Part shown: positions 44,531 to 52,926 of the stretch, piece after piece
How the letters are laid out: the number at the start of each line of letters is the position of its first letter
Numbering within the stretch: position 1 is the stretch's first letter
Origin: DATIJJ01 sp964612855
GTDB lineage: Bacteria > Pseudomonadota > Gammaproteobacteria > DSM-16500
Assembly (NCBI GenBank): GCA_964612855.1
Contig: CAZTDR010000001.1
Span: 68,665 to 132,664 of the forward strand
Length of the DNA: 64,000 bases
Direction: 5' to 3'
The notes under the pieces: model-generated
Databases searched by the model: none
What the model was told of the DNA's origin: nothing
What the model saw: only the letters and a program-made list of their open reading frames with translations
Position numbers and translations under genes: made by a program

Positions 44531-44712
44531 TATAGTCCTTCAGATAATTATTTTGGATTTTAACACGCCATCTTACTGCCATCTCAAGGTGTTTTTCAAT
44601 CACAAAAACTTGAAATAGCCCTGCTATTCCTGCTTTTTTGTTCAATCAAAACACCTTGATCTGACAGTAATCTGTCATGTTAAAATCCAAAATAATTATC
44701 TGAAGAACTATA
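44531..44712. repeat. Fold-back element F (variable arms, conserved tip)
   Basis: A 182-bp near-palindrome with ends TATAGTCCTTCAGATAATTA and complement, inner arms CAAGGTGTTTT/AAAACACCTTG, and tip GAAATAGC-CCT-GCTATTCC. A solo arm of the same element lies at 579-616. It begins 31 bases after lysS. The rest of the 44501-44829 gap holds a small hairpin at 44755. Confidence 0.88.
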
Positions 44713-44754
44713 CCACCAGGATTGAATGAGATTTAGCGGCGCTGACATCTTCCC

Positions 44755-44785
44755 CAGCTCCCTCTCTTTTAAAAAGAGGGAGTTG
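44755..44785. repeat. Short hairpin
   Basis: Complementary arms CTCCCTCTCTTTT / AAAAAGAGGGAG with an A/T loop. There is no T-run after it, so it is not a clear terminator. Confidence 0.45.
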
Positions 44786-44829
44786 GTTAACGAAGATGTT
44801 TATGAGGTGCAGCAGAATGTCTGAATGTC

Positions 44830-46257
44830 TTATATGCGACTTCTTATGGCATCATTTATTCTTATTGCTTTAAGTGGTAGTAAAGAGGGACGTTTATCTC
44901 GAGTGTTATCTAAAGATACTTTTGGGGTGTACGCATGGGATATCGATGTGGCAGTAGGCTGACTGGTTGCAGAGGAAGCACTTGAAGGCAGCTGGATTTT
45001 AACTGGTCCTGCTGGGTAGATAGGAGTTGCAGCACCTCTATCTTTGCTAAACATTCCATGCTCTTTCAAGGTGCTGGATGATATCGTGTTTCTTACGATT
45101 TCAAGATCCTTTTGGGCTAGAGACGGTTGAGAAAGCACATCAGTTCTCTCGTCATCAATTACTTCTGAAGGACTGTCTTGTATTTTATTATCCGTTGGCA
45201 GACCAGTGTTAGCGCTTAGCTTTAAAATTTGCGTTATCATGCCATTTGAAGCAACCTGTTGATTTGTTTCCCGCCGTTTTAAGTAATCTGTAAATTCCTC
45301 TACCTTCAACTCTTTCGATGATGTGATTTTTAATTCTTTATTCCAGACTTCTTCTAACACTGCGTTACTATTAGCGCTCTCTGTTAAATTAGGTAATAAA
45401 GATGTCCTTTCTTGACCGCGTAGATCCTCAGGCGTGGCAGGCGTACTTGCCGTTACTGGTTGAGTAGGGGGGATCAGAGTCGATTGAATAGCCAACGTAT
45501 GAAGAGGCGGAACTTCTGCAATGACGGGAAGAGGGTCTCGTCTAGGTAAGCTCGCAGATAATGTAATCGCATTGGAAGGCGGTATTAAATCACTAATAGG
45601 CTGCGCTTTTTGTTCACTCTCTTCGTTATCAGATTGCCTTGCTGATACGGTGTCCTGCAAAAAATCATTATCGATTTCTCTGTATGTTTTTATATATAGT
45701 TCTTGCTTAGCCATTATTTCTACATTAAAAAAAACGAGGCTAAAAGACTTGTCTTGCATAGCATTACACTCTTCCACCAAAGGTTTAAATGGAGCCAATT
45801 TTTCTACTTCTGAAGGTGTGAGCTTTCCTAGCAATTCTTTTTTTGCAATCTCGTACTTATTATAAGTTTCGCGGAGCCAAAGGAGTTCTTTTTGATCACG
45901 GGAAAAATGCTGCGCCTCTAGGGCCTGTATGTTAGGCTTAAGCTCTAGCATTCTTTTGGCTATTTCTCTAGTTTGTACGCTATTTGCTTCCGAATCTTTT
46001 ATCAATTGTTCTCGTTTCTTTTTAATTGCCGATCGAACTTCCCTGGCTGACAAAGGAACACGATATATGAAAAAGTCTATGTATTTGCTACACAGCCCAG
46101 TTTTATTCTTAATTTTGGGATGATCACCCAATGTGGTTATATCTATCGAATAATCGTCAACCAAGTTTTTAAAGAGAGGAAAATCATCGTTATTTATAGC
46201 ATCAGCCAAGCGATCCATTTTTCGATCCGAAATCTTTTCTCCTCTTGTTGTTAACAT
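44830..46257 (-). CDS. Orphan effector-like protein with coiled coil and Pro/Thr linker
   Basis: 475 residues, not recognised. Residues 1-200 are charged and helical (REVRSAIKKKREQLIKDSEA). A long low-complexity Pro/Ser/Thr linker follows at about 225-285 (PPTQPVTASTPATPEDL), then a second helical patch, and a basic C-terminus (DKRPSLLPLKAIRINDAIRSRI). It has no signal peptide or membrane segment. AGGAGA lies 5 bases before the ATG. This domain layout is frequent in Dot/Icm effectors, but no known motif is seen. It sits alone, flanked by a fold-back element and a family-B repeat. Confidence 0.6.
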   Translation of the reverse strand: MLTTRGEKISDRKMDRLADAINNDDFPLFKNLVDDYSIDITTLGDHPKIKNKTGLCSKYIDFFIYRVPLSAREVRSAIKKKREQLIKDSEANSVQTREIAKRMLELKPNIQALEAQHFSRDQKELLWLRETYNKYEIAKKELLGKLTPSEVEKLAPFKPLVEECNAMQDKSFSLVFFNVEIMAKQELYIKTYREIDNDFLQDTVSARQSDNEESEQKAQPISDLIPPSNAITLSASLPRRDPLPVIAEVPPLHTLAIQSTLIPPTQPVTASTPATPEDLRGQERTSLLPNLTESANSNAVLEEVWNKELKITSSKELKVEEFTDYLKRRETNQQVASNGMITQILKLSANTGLPTDNKIQDSPSEVIDDERTDVLSQPSLAQKDLEIVRNTISSSTLKEHGMFSKDRGAATPIYPAGPVKIQLPSSASSATSQPTATSISHAYTPKVSLDNTRDKRPSLLPLKAIRINDAIRSRI

Positions 46258-46357
46258 AAGCTTCTCCTAATTTTTTTGTGATTATATTGTAGGTGTAGCA
46301 AACTTACTCTCATTAATCAATTCATTCCAGCGAATTTTAAACAGCCCCTAAAGTCAG

Positions 46358-46384
46358 AGCGGACACATAGGTCCGTCCCTACAA
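46358..46384. repeat. Family B half palindrome
   Basis: AGCGGACACATAGGTCCGTC followed by CCTACAA, 12 bases before the pseudopilin gene. Confidence 0.75.
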
Positions 46385-46396
46385 GAGCATACTTCC

Positions 46397-46879
46397 ATGA
46401 GTCACTCTCGCGCTTTCACCTTGATTGAACTGTTACTCGTTATCAGTCTCATCGCTATTTTATCCATGATCAGTCTCCCCGGGATCACGCACTTATGGCA
46501 AAAATCCAGAGCTAATAGTCTAAGCGCACAACTTTTCAATGCGATTGATTTAGCGCGTAGCGAAGCTATTGTGCGTCAAGAACCTGTTTTTCTATTGCCT
46601 GTTGCCGATCATTGGCAAAACGGTTTTATACTAAAAACGACTACACAAATTATTCGCACATTTTCTGCTGTTACATGGGAAGGCCAATTGTATTGGCGTT
46701 CTTTTCCATTGAATCAACAAGCATTGGAATTTTTGCCGGATGGATTGCTTAACATGCAAAACGGAACGTTTTGGTTTTGTTTGCCAAAAATGCCGGAGTC
46801 AGTTTGGTTGGTGGTGGTAAATAAATCGGGTCGAGCAAGGATGGATTGGGAGAAAAAATTAACTTGTGGGGAGAATTAG
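46397..46879 (+). CDS. GspH/FimT-type pseudopilin
   Basis: 160 residues. The type III signal is near-perfect: a 7-residue basic leader, then FTLIELLLVISLIAILSMI, for cleavage by prepilin peptidase before the Phe. The GspH/FimT C-terminal domain follows (LDLARSEAIVRQEPV-like region, reading AIDLARSEAIVRQEP). Minor pseudopilins prime type IV pili or type II secretion. It is single here, without other fim or pil genes on this strand; the pilin-like gene at 48009 is nearby in the opposite direction. Confidence 0.85.
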   Translation: MSHSRAFTLIELLLVISLIAILSMISLPGITHLWQKSRANSLSAQLFNAIDLARSEAIVRQEPVFLLPVADHWQNGFILKTTTQIIRTFSAVTWEGQLYWRSFPLNQQALEFLPDGLLNMQNGTFWFCLPKMPESVWLVVVNKSGRARMDWEKKLTCGEN

Positions 46880-46891
46880 CGGGGCCTAATT

Positions 46892-46993
46892 GGTGGATTA
46901 CGACGCGAAAAGCGCTCTAATCCCCCCTACGTTTTTTTAAATATAGTTTATTCGTAGGGTGGATTAGACGCGCTTTTCGCGTCGTAATCCACC
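46892..46993. repeat. Family A double-hairpin repeat
   Basis: GGTGGATTACGACGCGAAAA ... GTAGGGTGGATTAGACGCGC ... GTAATCCACC; both halves present, the first with a 2-base deletion. Lies between the convergent pseudopilin and glycosyltransferase. Confidence 0.87.
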
Positions 46994-47010
46994 ATAGCAG
47001 CGTCTAAGAG

Positions 47011-48021
47011 CTATTCTATTTTATTTAATATCGTTTGTATCTTGGCTGTCGTTTTATCCCACGAAAATAAACTCGCACGTGCCAAGCCACGTTCTATTAG
47101 TGATGCTCTTAATTCCGTATCACTCACGATTTTTTCCATGCCAGCTGCTATGGCGTCAACCGAGAAAGGATCAACCAATAAAGCCGCATCGCCTGCCACT
47201 TCTGGTAATGAGGTGACATTCGATGTTAAAACAGGCACACCACATGCCATACCTTCTAAAACCGGTAAACCAAACCCTTCGTATTGCGAAGGAAAAACAA
47301 CAGCGTGAGCGCCACGATAATAGTTCGCCAGTTTTTCTTCAGAAAGATTTTTTTCAATCAAAATACGTTCATCTAGCTGATATTGACGAATAATTTGCAA
47401 TGATTCAGCAGAAAGATCGTTGGTAAAAATTAACTTGAGCTGAGGTTCTATTTTGCTATGCGCGAATGCAAGCAGCAAACGAGGAATATTTTTATGAATT
47501 TTTTCTGCGTTTCCAACATGCAGCAAATAAGGAAAACCCGGTTGATATTTTGTACCTATAGGTATCATATAGTGGCTGACACCGCAGCTCACATTACTAA
47601 TTTTCTCAGGTGAAATAGATGCCCATTCTATGATGGTTTGTTTAGAGTACTCTGATACGGTAAAAATTTTTTCAGCTTGTTTGACTGACGGTTTTAGCAG
47701 TAATTGATAATATATTTTTTTGGAAAACTGCCCGTTTCCGGGGGCGAATAAATGAATTAAATCATGGATGGTTAATACAAATGGCATCGGAGAATGCAGC
47801 ACAGGATTAAAGCCGGGGGTAAAAAAAACGGAGTGGTTGTTTTGACAGCGACGTAATTTTTGATGTTGCCAAATTAAATTTTTAATGGAAAGTGGTTTTG
47901 GGCCTTCATAAAAAACATCGGTGTGTTGTAAGCGCGATAAGACTTCAGTCGAGAAACGTCCAATCCCATGCAAACCAGACCATCGACCATCCGCCAAAAT
48001 GAAAGGATTTACTGCCAGCAT
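47011..48021 (-). CDS. GT4-family glycosyltransferase
   Basis: 336 residues from the ATG at 48021 (overlapping the end of the pilin-like gene by 13 bases; the frame is open further upstream but the family N-terminus starts here, FILADGRWSGLHGIGRF). The donor-binding domain has YLLHVGNAEKIHKN and the EX7E motif region FPSQYEGFGLPVLEGMACGVP. It transfers a sugar from a nucleotide sugar, perhaps to LPS or capsule; no neighbours specify which. Confidence 0.88.
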   Translation of the reverse strand: MLAVNPFILADGRWSGLHGIGRFSTEVLSRLQHTDVFYEGPKPLSIKNLIWQHQKLRRCQNNHSVFFTPGFNPVLHSPMPFVLTIHDLIHLFAPGNGQFSKKIYYQLLLKPSVKQAEKIFTVSEYSKQTIIEWASISPEKISNVSCGVSHYMIPIGTKYQPGFPYLLHVGNAEKIHKNIPRLLLAFAHSKIEPQLKLIFTNDLSAESLQIIRQYQLDERILIEKNLSEEKLANYYRGAHAVVFPSQYEGFGLPVLEGMACGVPVLTSNVTSLPEVAGDAALLVDPFSVDAIAAGMEKIVSDTELRASLIERGLARASLFSWDKTTAKIQTILNKIE

Positions 48022-48512
48022 TGCATGGAATCCCCTGTGCCAGTGATGGTTTTTATGCCAGCAGAATTTAAAAGTAAGGCCGCGCAAGCAGTGTCTTTTT
48101 GTGCTTGCTTGCCTCGTGGAATGGCCGTCAGTTGGTAGTTTTGATTATCGGCTGATGTAATTTGTAATTCATAAGCTACGTTTGCGACTTTGTCGGAAAG
48201 AGCGAGTTGAGCTAATGTGGCTTTTTCATAGGTATGATGGACAAGAAAATAATTTTCTAGTGCATTAGCGAGTTGGATGAGTGCTACTTCTGCTTGCAGG
48301 CGTTTTGCATGAACGAGGTGGTTTGAATAAATGGGGAGTGCGATCATGGATAAGATACCGATGAGGGCAACGGTGATCATGAGTTCAATTAGGGTAAACC
48401 CATTGTGAACGCTTTTGTAGGGGCGGTCCCATGTGTCCGCCCGGCGGCCTTCATTATAAAGTCCGGGCGGACACATGGGTCCGCGCCTACAAGAGGTTTT
48501 TATAGTTTGCAT
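48009..48512 (-). CDS. Type IV pilin (PilE-like) with repeat-encoded leader
   Basis: 167 residues. The pilin core GFTLIELMITVALIGILSMIALPIY starts near 40, with a cysteine pair in the C-terminal part (CAALLL ... MQCWQ). No start codon lies in frame close to GFTLIELM. The nearest in-frame ATGs are within or before a family-B repeat (48417-48492), whose translation (RRGPMCPPG... and RRADTWDRPYKS) makes up most of the leader. The first ATG (48512) overlaps the wrbA stop as TAATG. Leader cleavage by prepilin peptidase normally needs a short basic leader, so function is uncertain. Confidence 0.7.
   Translation of the reverse strand: MQTIKTSCRRGPMCPPGLYNEGRRADTWDRPYKSVHNGFTLIELMITVALIGILSMIALPIYSNHLVHAKRLQAEVALIQLANALENYFLVHHTYEKATLAQLALSDKVANVAYELQITSADNQNYQLTAIPRGKQAQKDTACAALLLNSAGIKTITGTGDSMQCWQ
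48417..48492. repeat. Family B double palindrome inside a pilin gene
   Basis: GTAGGGGCGGTCCCATGTGT ... GGGCGGACACATGGGTCCGC and end. It lies within the 5' part of the pilin-like gene and is translated in frame. Confidence 0.88.
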
Positions 48513-49102
48513 TATTTTAATTTCCGAGCCACTTCCGCTAATCTTTTTCCTAACGCAAAACATAATCGTTGCTCTTCATCCGTGATAGGATTTTTGCCTT
48601 CCGATCCCGTCCAATGTGTTGCACCGTACGGCGTTCCTCCGCTGTGAGTGGTGTTTAAATCCGGTTCTATGTAAGGAATTCCTAAGGTGACATAACCTAA
48701 ATGTAACAACGGTATCATCATCGTCATCAATGTCATTTCTTGTCCGCCATGCAAGCTGGCAGTTGAGCTAAATACGGCGGCAGGTTTATTGACGAGCGCG
48801 CCCGATAACCACAAACTGCTGGTGCCATCTAAAAAATATTTTAAAGGGGCAGCCATATTACCAAAGCGCGTGGGGCTGCCGAGTGCAAGACCATCACACT
48901 CTTTTAAATCGTCTAACGTGGCATAGATCGCCCCGTTTTCTGGAATACTGGGCTCAGTTGCTTCATTGTTGGGTGACACGGCGGGCACTGTCCGAATACA
49001 TGCTTCGGCTCCTGCAACAGATTCAACTCCGCGAGCGATGTATTGCGCCATTTGTTTAACAGAACCATATCGGCTGTAATATAAAACTAATATTTTTGTC
49101 AT
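48512..49102 (-). CDS. wrbA: NAD(P)H:quinone oxidoreductase WrbA
   Basis: 196 residues, flavodoxin-like. The N-terminal FMN-phosphate loop is ILVLYYSRYGSVKQMA; the GSPTRFGNMAAPLK loop binds the flavin ring; HGGQEMTLMTMMIPLLHLGY is characteristic of WrbA. It reduces quinones by two electrons, avoiding semiquinone radicals. Start overlaps the SDR stop by one base and its stop overlaps the pilin start codon, so these genes may be cotranscribed. Confidence 0.93.
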   Translation of the reverse strand: MTKILVLYYSRYGSVKQMAQYIARGVESVAGAEACIRTVPAVSPNNEATEPSIPENGAIYATLDDLKECDGLALGSPTRFGNMAAPLKYFLDGTSSLWLSGALVNKPAAVFSSTASLHGGQEMTLMTMMIPLLHLGYVTLGIPYIEPDLNTTHSGGTPYGATHWTGSEGKNPITDEEQRLCFALGKRLAEVARKLK

Positions 49103-49947
49103 TAACTCATTTCCCCATGATTGATTTTAACCATCAGTGCATTCAAAGCAGAATCTGGCAATAATCGACGCAAAAATGCAAATAAGTGGGCGGGAAAAGT
49201 CACATAGTAATGCGTTTTTGGCTTTTTGCTTTCCAGTGCTTGCAGCAATTTTTCGACCACGGCTTCAGGACCTTCCGCAAAGCGTTTTTCACTGGTCGGC
49301 AATCGAAAAAAATATTTTTCCATTTTTAAATACAGTGCGTGATGAATAGACTCTTTTTCACGAAGATTTTTTTCATAATGGAGGAGCGCGTTTTTTCGTA
49401 AGTCGCTTTTGATGGGGCCCGGAGCAATGGCTGAAACAAAAATAGGTGTGCCGCTTAATTCTTGACGTAAGGTGAGAGTGAACCCTTCTAATGCAAATTT
49501 CGATGCATTATAAGCGCCTCGAAAGGGCATGGGCACAATGCCTAAAATTGACGTGTTTTGGATGATCCGACCATGGCCTTGTTTACGCATGATAGGAATA
49601 ACCAGGTTGGTCAATTCCATGGCACCGAATACATTCGTTTCAAATTGCGCGCGCATCATATCCCGTGATAAATCTTCTACGGCACCCGCTTCAACGAAAC
49701 CTGCATTATTGAATAATGCATCTAATGTGCCGCCGGTTTTTTCTAATACTTGTGCTAGCCCTTTGTGTATGGATGCGGAATCGTTCACATCCATCTGTAC
49801 ACTTTCCAAACCTAATGCGGCTAATTTAGCTACATCTTCGGCTTTACGGGCGGTTGCAAAGACACGATAACCTTTTTCATGGAGTGTTTGTGCAGCACAC
49901 AAACCAATGCCGCTGGAACATCCGGTAATTAAAATGGTTTTTTGCAT
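49102..49947 (-). CDS. Short-chain dehydrogenase/reductase
   Basis: 281 residues. The Rossmann motif TGCSSGIG lies near 8-15, NNAG near 85, and a Ser-Tyr-x3-Lys catalytic set in ILGIVPMPFRGAYNASKFAL. It is a classical SDR using NAD(P)H; its C-terminal extension (ESIHHALYLKMEKYFFR and after) suits the longer retinol-dehydrogenase-like group. Substrate unknown. It is coupled to wrbA. Confidence 0.9.
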   Translation of the reverse strand: MQKTILITGCSSGIGLCAAQTLHEKGYRVFATARKAEDVAKLAALGLESVQMDVNDSASIHKGLAQVLEKTGGTLDALFNNAGFVEAGAVEDLSRDMMRAQFETNVFGAMELTNLVIPIMRKQGHGRIIQNTSILGIVPMPFRGAYNASKFALEGFTLTLRQELSGTPIFVSAIAPGPIKSDLRKNALLHYEKNLREKESIHHALYLKMEKYFFRLPTSEKRFAEGPEAVVEKLLQALESKKPKTHYYVTFPAHLFAFLRRLLPDSALNALMVKINHGEMS

Positions 49948-50027
49948 GGTGGAGTCTCGTTTGCCTGTTAAATGGATGTTTGCTATGATAACAGACCAAA
50001 TGTAGTGTGCCCACCGCTAGGTGAGTT

Positions 50028-51797
50028 ATGAATCTACCTAAATCAGCTTTACCGTTTATTCTGTATTTTATTCGGCGTCAACGCTTAAGTTTTGCTGTGA
50101 TTATAGGCACGGCCATTCTTTGGGCAATTAATGATGCTATTTTTCCTTATTTTTTAAAATTAATCGTCAATAAGGTGCAACATTTTCAAGGTGCCCCGCA
50201 TGAAATTTATTCATCGGTATGGAGTGTGTTGATCTGGTTAGTTTTATTTTGGGGGGTGACTGAGATTTGTTTGCGCACGCAAGGTTTTACGTGTGTGTAT
50301 GCTTTTCCCACTTTTCGAGCCAATATTCGTCAATCCGTATTCAATTATGTGAAATCGCATTCCCATGAGTATTTTTCGAACCATTTTGCGGGAAACATTG
50401 CCAAAAAATTAGCTGATCTTCCCACCAGTTGCCAAAATATTTTCGAAATTTTTTGTTTTAGTTTTCTCACTTCGATGGTTGGCTCCTTATTTGTACTCAT
50501 CATGATGTGGTTTATTAAGCCTTTATTTGCCATCACTGTGTTTATTTGGTTATGCCTACATTTAGGGTTAACTTTTTTGTTCTTACAATACGGGCACGTG
50601 TTATGGGAGCAGCATTCAGATGCTATTTCAGTGCTGAGCGGCAAAATTGGAGATGTTTTTAGTAATGTTTCCAATATGCGTTTATTCGCTCGCGGTCAAT
50701 ATGAAACACATTATCTGCAAAATTATCAAAAAGAAGAAATCAAAAAAGCCCGTAAAGCAATGACGATGATGGAAATTAATCGTTCTCTATTGGGCCTCAG
50801 TGGTTTATTGATGATTTTTAGCATTGTGTTTTTGTTACTTTATTATTGGTCACATCAACTGATTACGATTGGTGATTTTACCCAAATTGGAATGCAAATA
50901 TTTTGGTTGCTGGGATGGATTTGGTTTGTCAGTTTTCAAATGAGTATCTTTGCGCGTGAATTAGGTACGGTGAATAATGCGCTACATTTAATTATTAAAG
51001 GACATGACATTATCGATGCGCCTGCCGCTGCTAAACTGCAAGTGACAGAAGGCACAATTCAATTTGATAATGTCGTTTTCGGTTATCAAAAAAAACGAAT
51101 AGTTTTTCCAAATTTGAATGTCACCATTCCAGGTGGGCAACGGGTGGGGCTCGTGGGTTTTTCGGGTTCGGGAAAGTCCACCTTTGTAAATTTAATTTTG
51201 CGATTTTATGATCTAAATTCAGGACGAATTTTGATTGATGGGCAAGACATTGCAAAAGTCACCCAAGATTCTTTGCGCGAACAAATTGCGATGATTCCAC
51301 AAGATCCCACCTTGTTTCATCGTAGCTTGCTCGAAAATATTCGTTATGGCAGATTAACCGCAACGGATGAAGAAGTGATGGAAGCGGCAAGAATAGCGCA
51401 TTGTTTAGAGTTCATCGAAAAACTAGAAAATGGTTTTTCAACGATGGTGGGTGAGCGGGGTATTAAATTATCGGGCGGGCAACGTCAGCGTATCTCAATT
51501 GCGCGTGCCATTTTAAAAAATGCACCGATTTTAATTTTGGATGAAGCTACCTCATCGTTAGATACGGTCACAGAAAAATTAATTCAAGAAAGTTTGCATA
51601 CTGTCATGCAAAATCGCACCACCATTGTTATCGCGCATCGACTATCAACCCTTGCGGATATGGACAGAATCCTGGTGTTCCAAAAGGGAAAGATTGTTGA
51701 AGATGGAACCCAGGAAGAGCTGTTAAACTTAAATGGTAATTTCGCCAAGTTATGGGAAATGCAAACAAACGGATATTTACCCGACGCGATGGATTAA
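50028..51797 (+). CDS. ABC exporter, fused membrane and ATPase domains
   Basis: 589 residues. Six membrane helices occupy about 1-320, then the ATPase: Walker A GFSGSGKST near 377, signature LSGGQRQRISIARAI near 480 and Walker B ILILDEATS near 500, with the H-loop IVIAHRLSTL. It works as a homodimer or heterodimer exporter; half-transporters of this type move lipids, peptides or drugs. AGGTGAG precedes the ATG. Nothing nearby indicates the substrate. Confidence 0.9.
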   Translation: MNLPKSALPFILYFIRRQRLSFAVIIGTAILWAINDAIFPYFLKLIVNKVQHFQGAPHEIYSSVWSVLIWLVLFWGVTEICLRTQGFTCVYAFPTFRANIRQSVFNYVKSHSHEYFSNHFAGNIAKKLADLPTSCQNIFEIFCFSFLTSMVGSLFVLIMMWFIKPLFAITVFIWLCLHLGLTFLFLQYGHVLWEQHSDAISVLSGKIGDVFSNVSNMRLFARGQYETHYLQNYQKEEIKKARKAMTMMEINRSLLGLSGLLMIFSIVFLLLYYWSHQLITIGDFTQIGMQIFWLLGWIWFVSFQMSIFARELGTVNNALHLIIKGHDIIDAPAAAKLQVTEGTIQFDNVVFGYQKKRIVFPNLNVTIPGGQRVGLVGFSGSGKSTFVNLILRFYDLNSGRILIDGQDIAKVTQDSLREQIAMIPQDPTLFHRSLLENIRYGRLTATDEEVMEAARIAHCLEFIEKLENGFSTMVGERGIKLSGGQRQRISIARAILKNAPILILDEATSSLDTVTEKLIQESLHTVMQNRTTIVIAHRLSTLADMDRILVFQKGKIVEDGTQEELLNLNGNFAKLWEMQTNGYLPDAMD

Positions 51798-51825
51798 GGC
51801 CCCTCTAAAAATTGCCACTTATGGG

Positions 51826-51865
51826 CCCCCCTCTCCTCCCACCAAAAGCGTGGGAGGAGAGGGGG
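51826..51865. terminator. Long GC-rich hairpin after the ABC gene
   Basis: CCCCTCTCCTCCCA / TGGGAGGAGAGGGG with a 9-base loop, 29 bases after the ABC stop. Strong stem but followed by TATTATAG rather than a T-run, so it may be an imperfect terminator or a repeat. Confidence 0.5.
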
Positions 51866-51990
51866 TATTATAGCCCGAAGAGGGGGGAGAGATAAACTAA
51901 TCAGCGATTGCTTAATCCTGCTCGCCTTTCTCCCTATTCCTGTTAAAATACAGCATTTTTATCAGCTAAACGTTTAGGATGTTCTGACTT

Positions 51991-52275
51991 ATGCCAATTT
52001 ACGAATATCAATGCACCGCATGCGGACATCAACTGGAAACTATTCAGAAAATTTCCGAGGCGCCTTTAAAAAAATGTCCCCAATGTGAAAAAGACGCTTT
52101 GCAGAAATTGATTTCAGCGGCGGGTTTTCAATTAAAAGGGACGGGGTGGTATGCGACAGATTTTCGCAATAAAGGGAAACCGGTTGCGAAAGAGAGCTCG
52201 ACCTCAGGAGAAAGCAAGGCTAGCCACGAAACCAAAACGGATTCTACTTCAGGAACATCTGGAAAAGAGGGTTAA
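51991..52275 (+). CDS. FmdB-family zinc-ribbon protein
   Basis: 94 residues. The N-terminal zinc ribbon is MPIYEYQCTACGHQLE with a second CxxC in CPQCEK, then FQLKGTGWYATDF typical of the family. The Ser/Thr/Lys tail is low complexity. It is a small regulator-like protein found upstream of aspS in many gammaproteobacteria; function not settled. It ends 2 bases before the DUF502 gene. Confidence 0.88.
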   Translation: MPIYEYQCTACGHQLETIQKISEAPLKKCPQCEKDALQKLISAAGFQLKGTGWYATDFRNKGKPVAKESSTSGESKASHETKTDSTSGTSGKEG

Positions 52276-52277
52276 GT

Positions 52278-52922
52278 ATGATGTCATCGATCCGCCGTTA
52301 TTTTATTTCAGGCTTGTTAGTCTGGTTACCTATTTGGGTAACGATACTCGCGATAAAATTTCTAGTTGATATATTAAGTTACACACTCTTGTTGTTACCC
52401 AAACCCTATCAACCCGATGCACTCATTGGATTCCATATTCCCGGGATTGGTGTCGTCATTACCCTCCTAATCATTTTTTTAACCGGGTTGCTCGCGGCGA
52501 ATTTTTTTGGTAGTCGGCTCGTTGCCATGGGGGATCGGTTTATAAGTCGTATTCCAATTGTTAGGACTGTTTACATGGGGGTCAAGCAAATTACCCAGAC
52601 CTTGTTTACACCCGGCGGCCAATCTTTTCGGAAAGTCTTTTTAGTAGAATATCCGCGTGCGGGTACTTGGACCATTGCTTTTCAAACGGGCGATGCGGCC
52701 ATTGAAGTCCTGCAAAAGTTAAATGAAGAGCAAATGATCAGTTTGTATGTTCCCACCACGCCCAATCCCACGTCAGGGTTTTTATTGATGGTGCCCCGAA
52801 AAAATACCATTGAATTAAATATGGGGGTGGATCAAGCCTTGAAATTCGTTATTTCGCTGGGTGTCGTGCAGCCTGCCAATCATGTCGTAACAGAAACAGC
52901 AACAATCGAGAAGGGTCAATAA
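52278..52922 (+). CDS. DUF502 family membrane protein
   Basis: 214 residues, two membrane segments at about 10-32 and 55-75, then a soluble domain with the family patterns GDRFISRIPIVRTVYMGVKQI and FLVEYPRAGTWTIAFQTG. Function unknown; its place between fmdB and aspS is conserved in gammaproteobacteria. The aspS start follows 4 bases after the stop. Confidence 0.88.
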   Translation: MMSSIRRYFISGLLVWLPIWVTILAIKFLVDILSYTLLLLPKPYQPDALIGFHIPGIGVVITLLIIFLTGLLAANFFGSRLVAMGDRFISRIPIVRTVYMGVKQITQTLFTPGGQSFRKVFLVEYPRAGTWTIAFQTGDAAIEVLQKLNEEQMISLYVPTTPNPTSGFLLMVPRKNTIELNMGVDQALKFVISLGVVQPANHVVTETATIEKGQ

Positions 52923-52926
52923 CATT

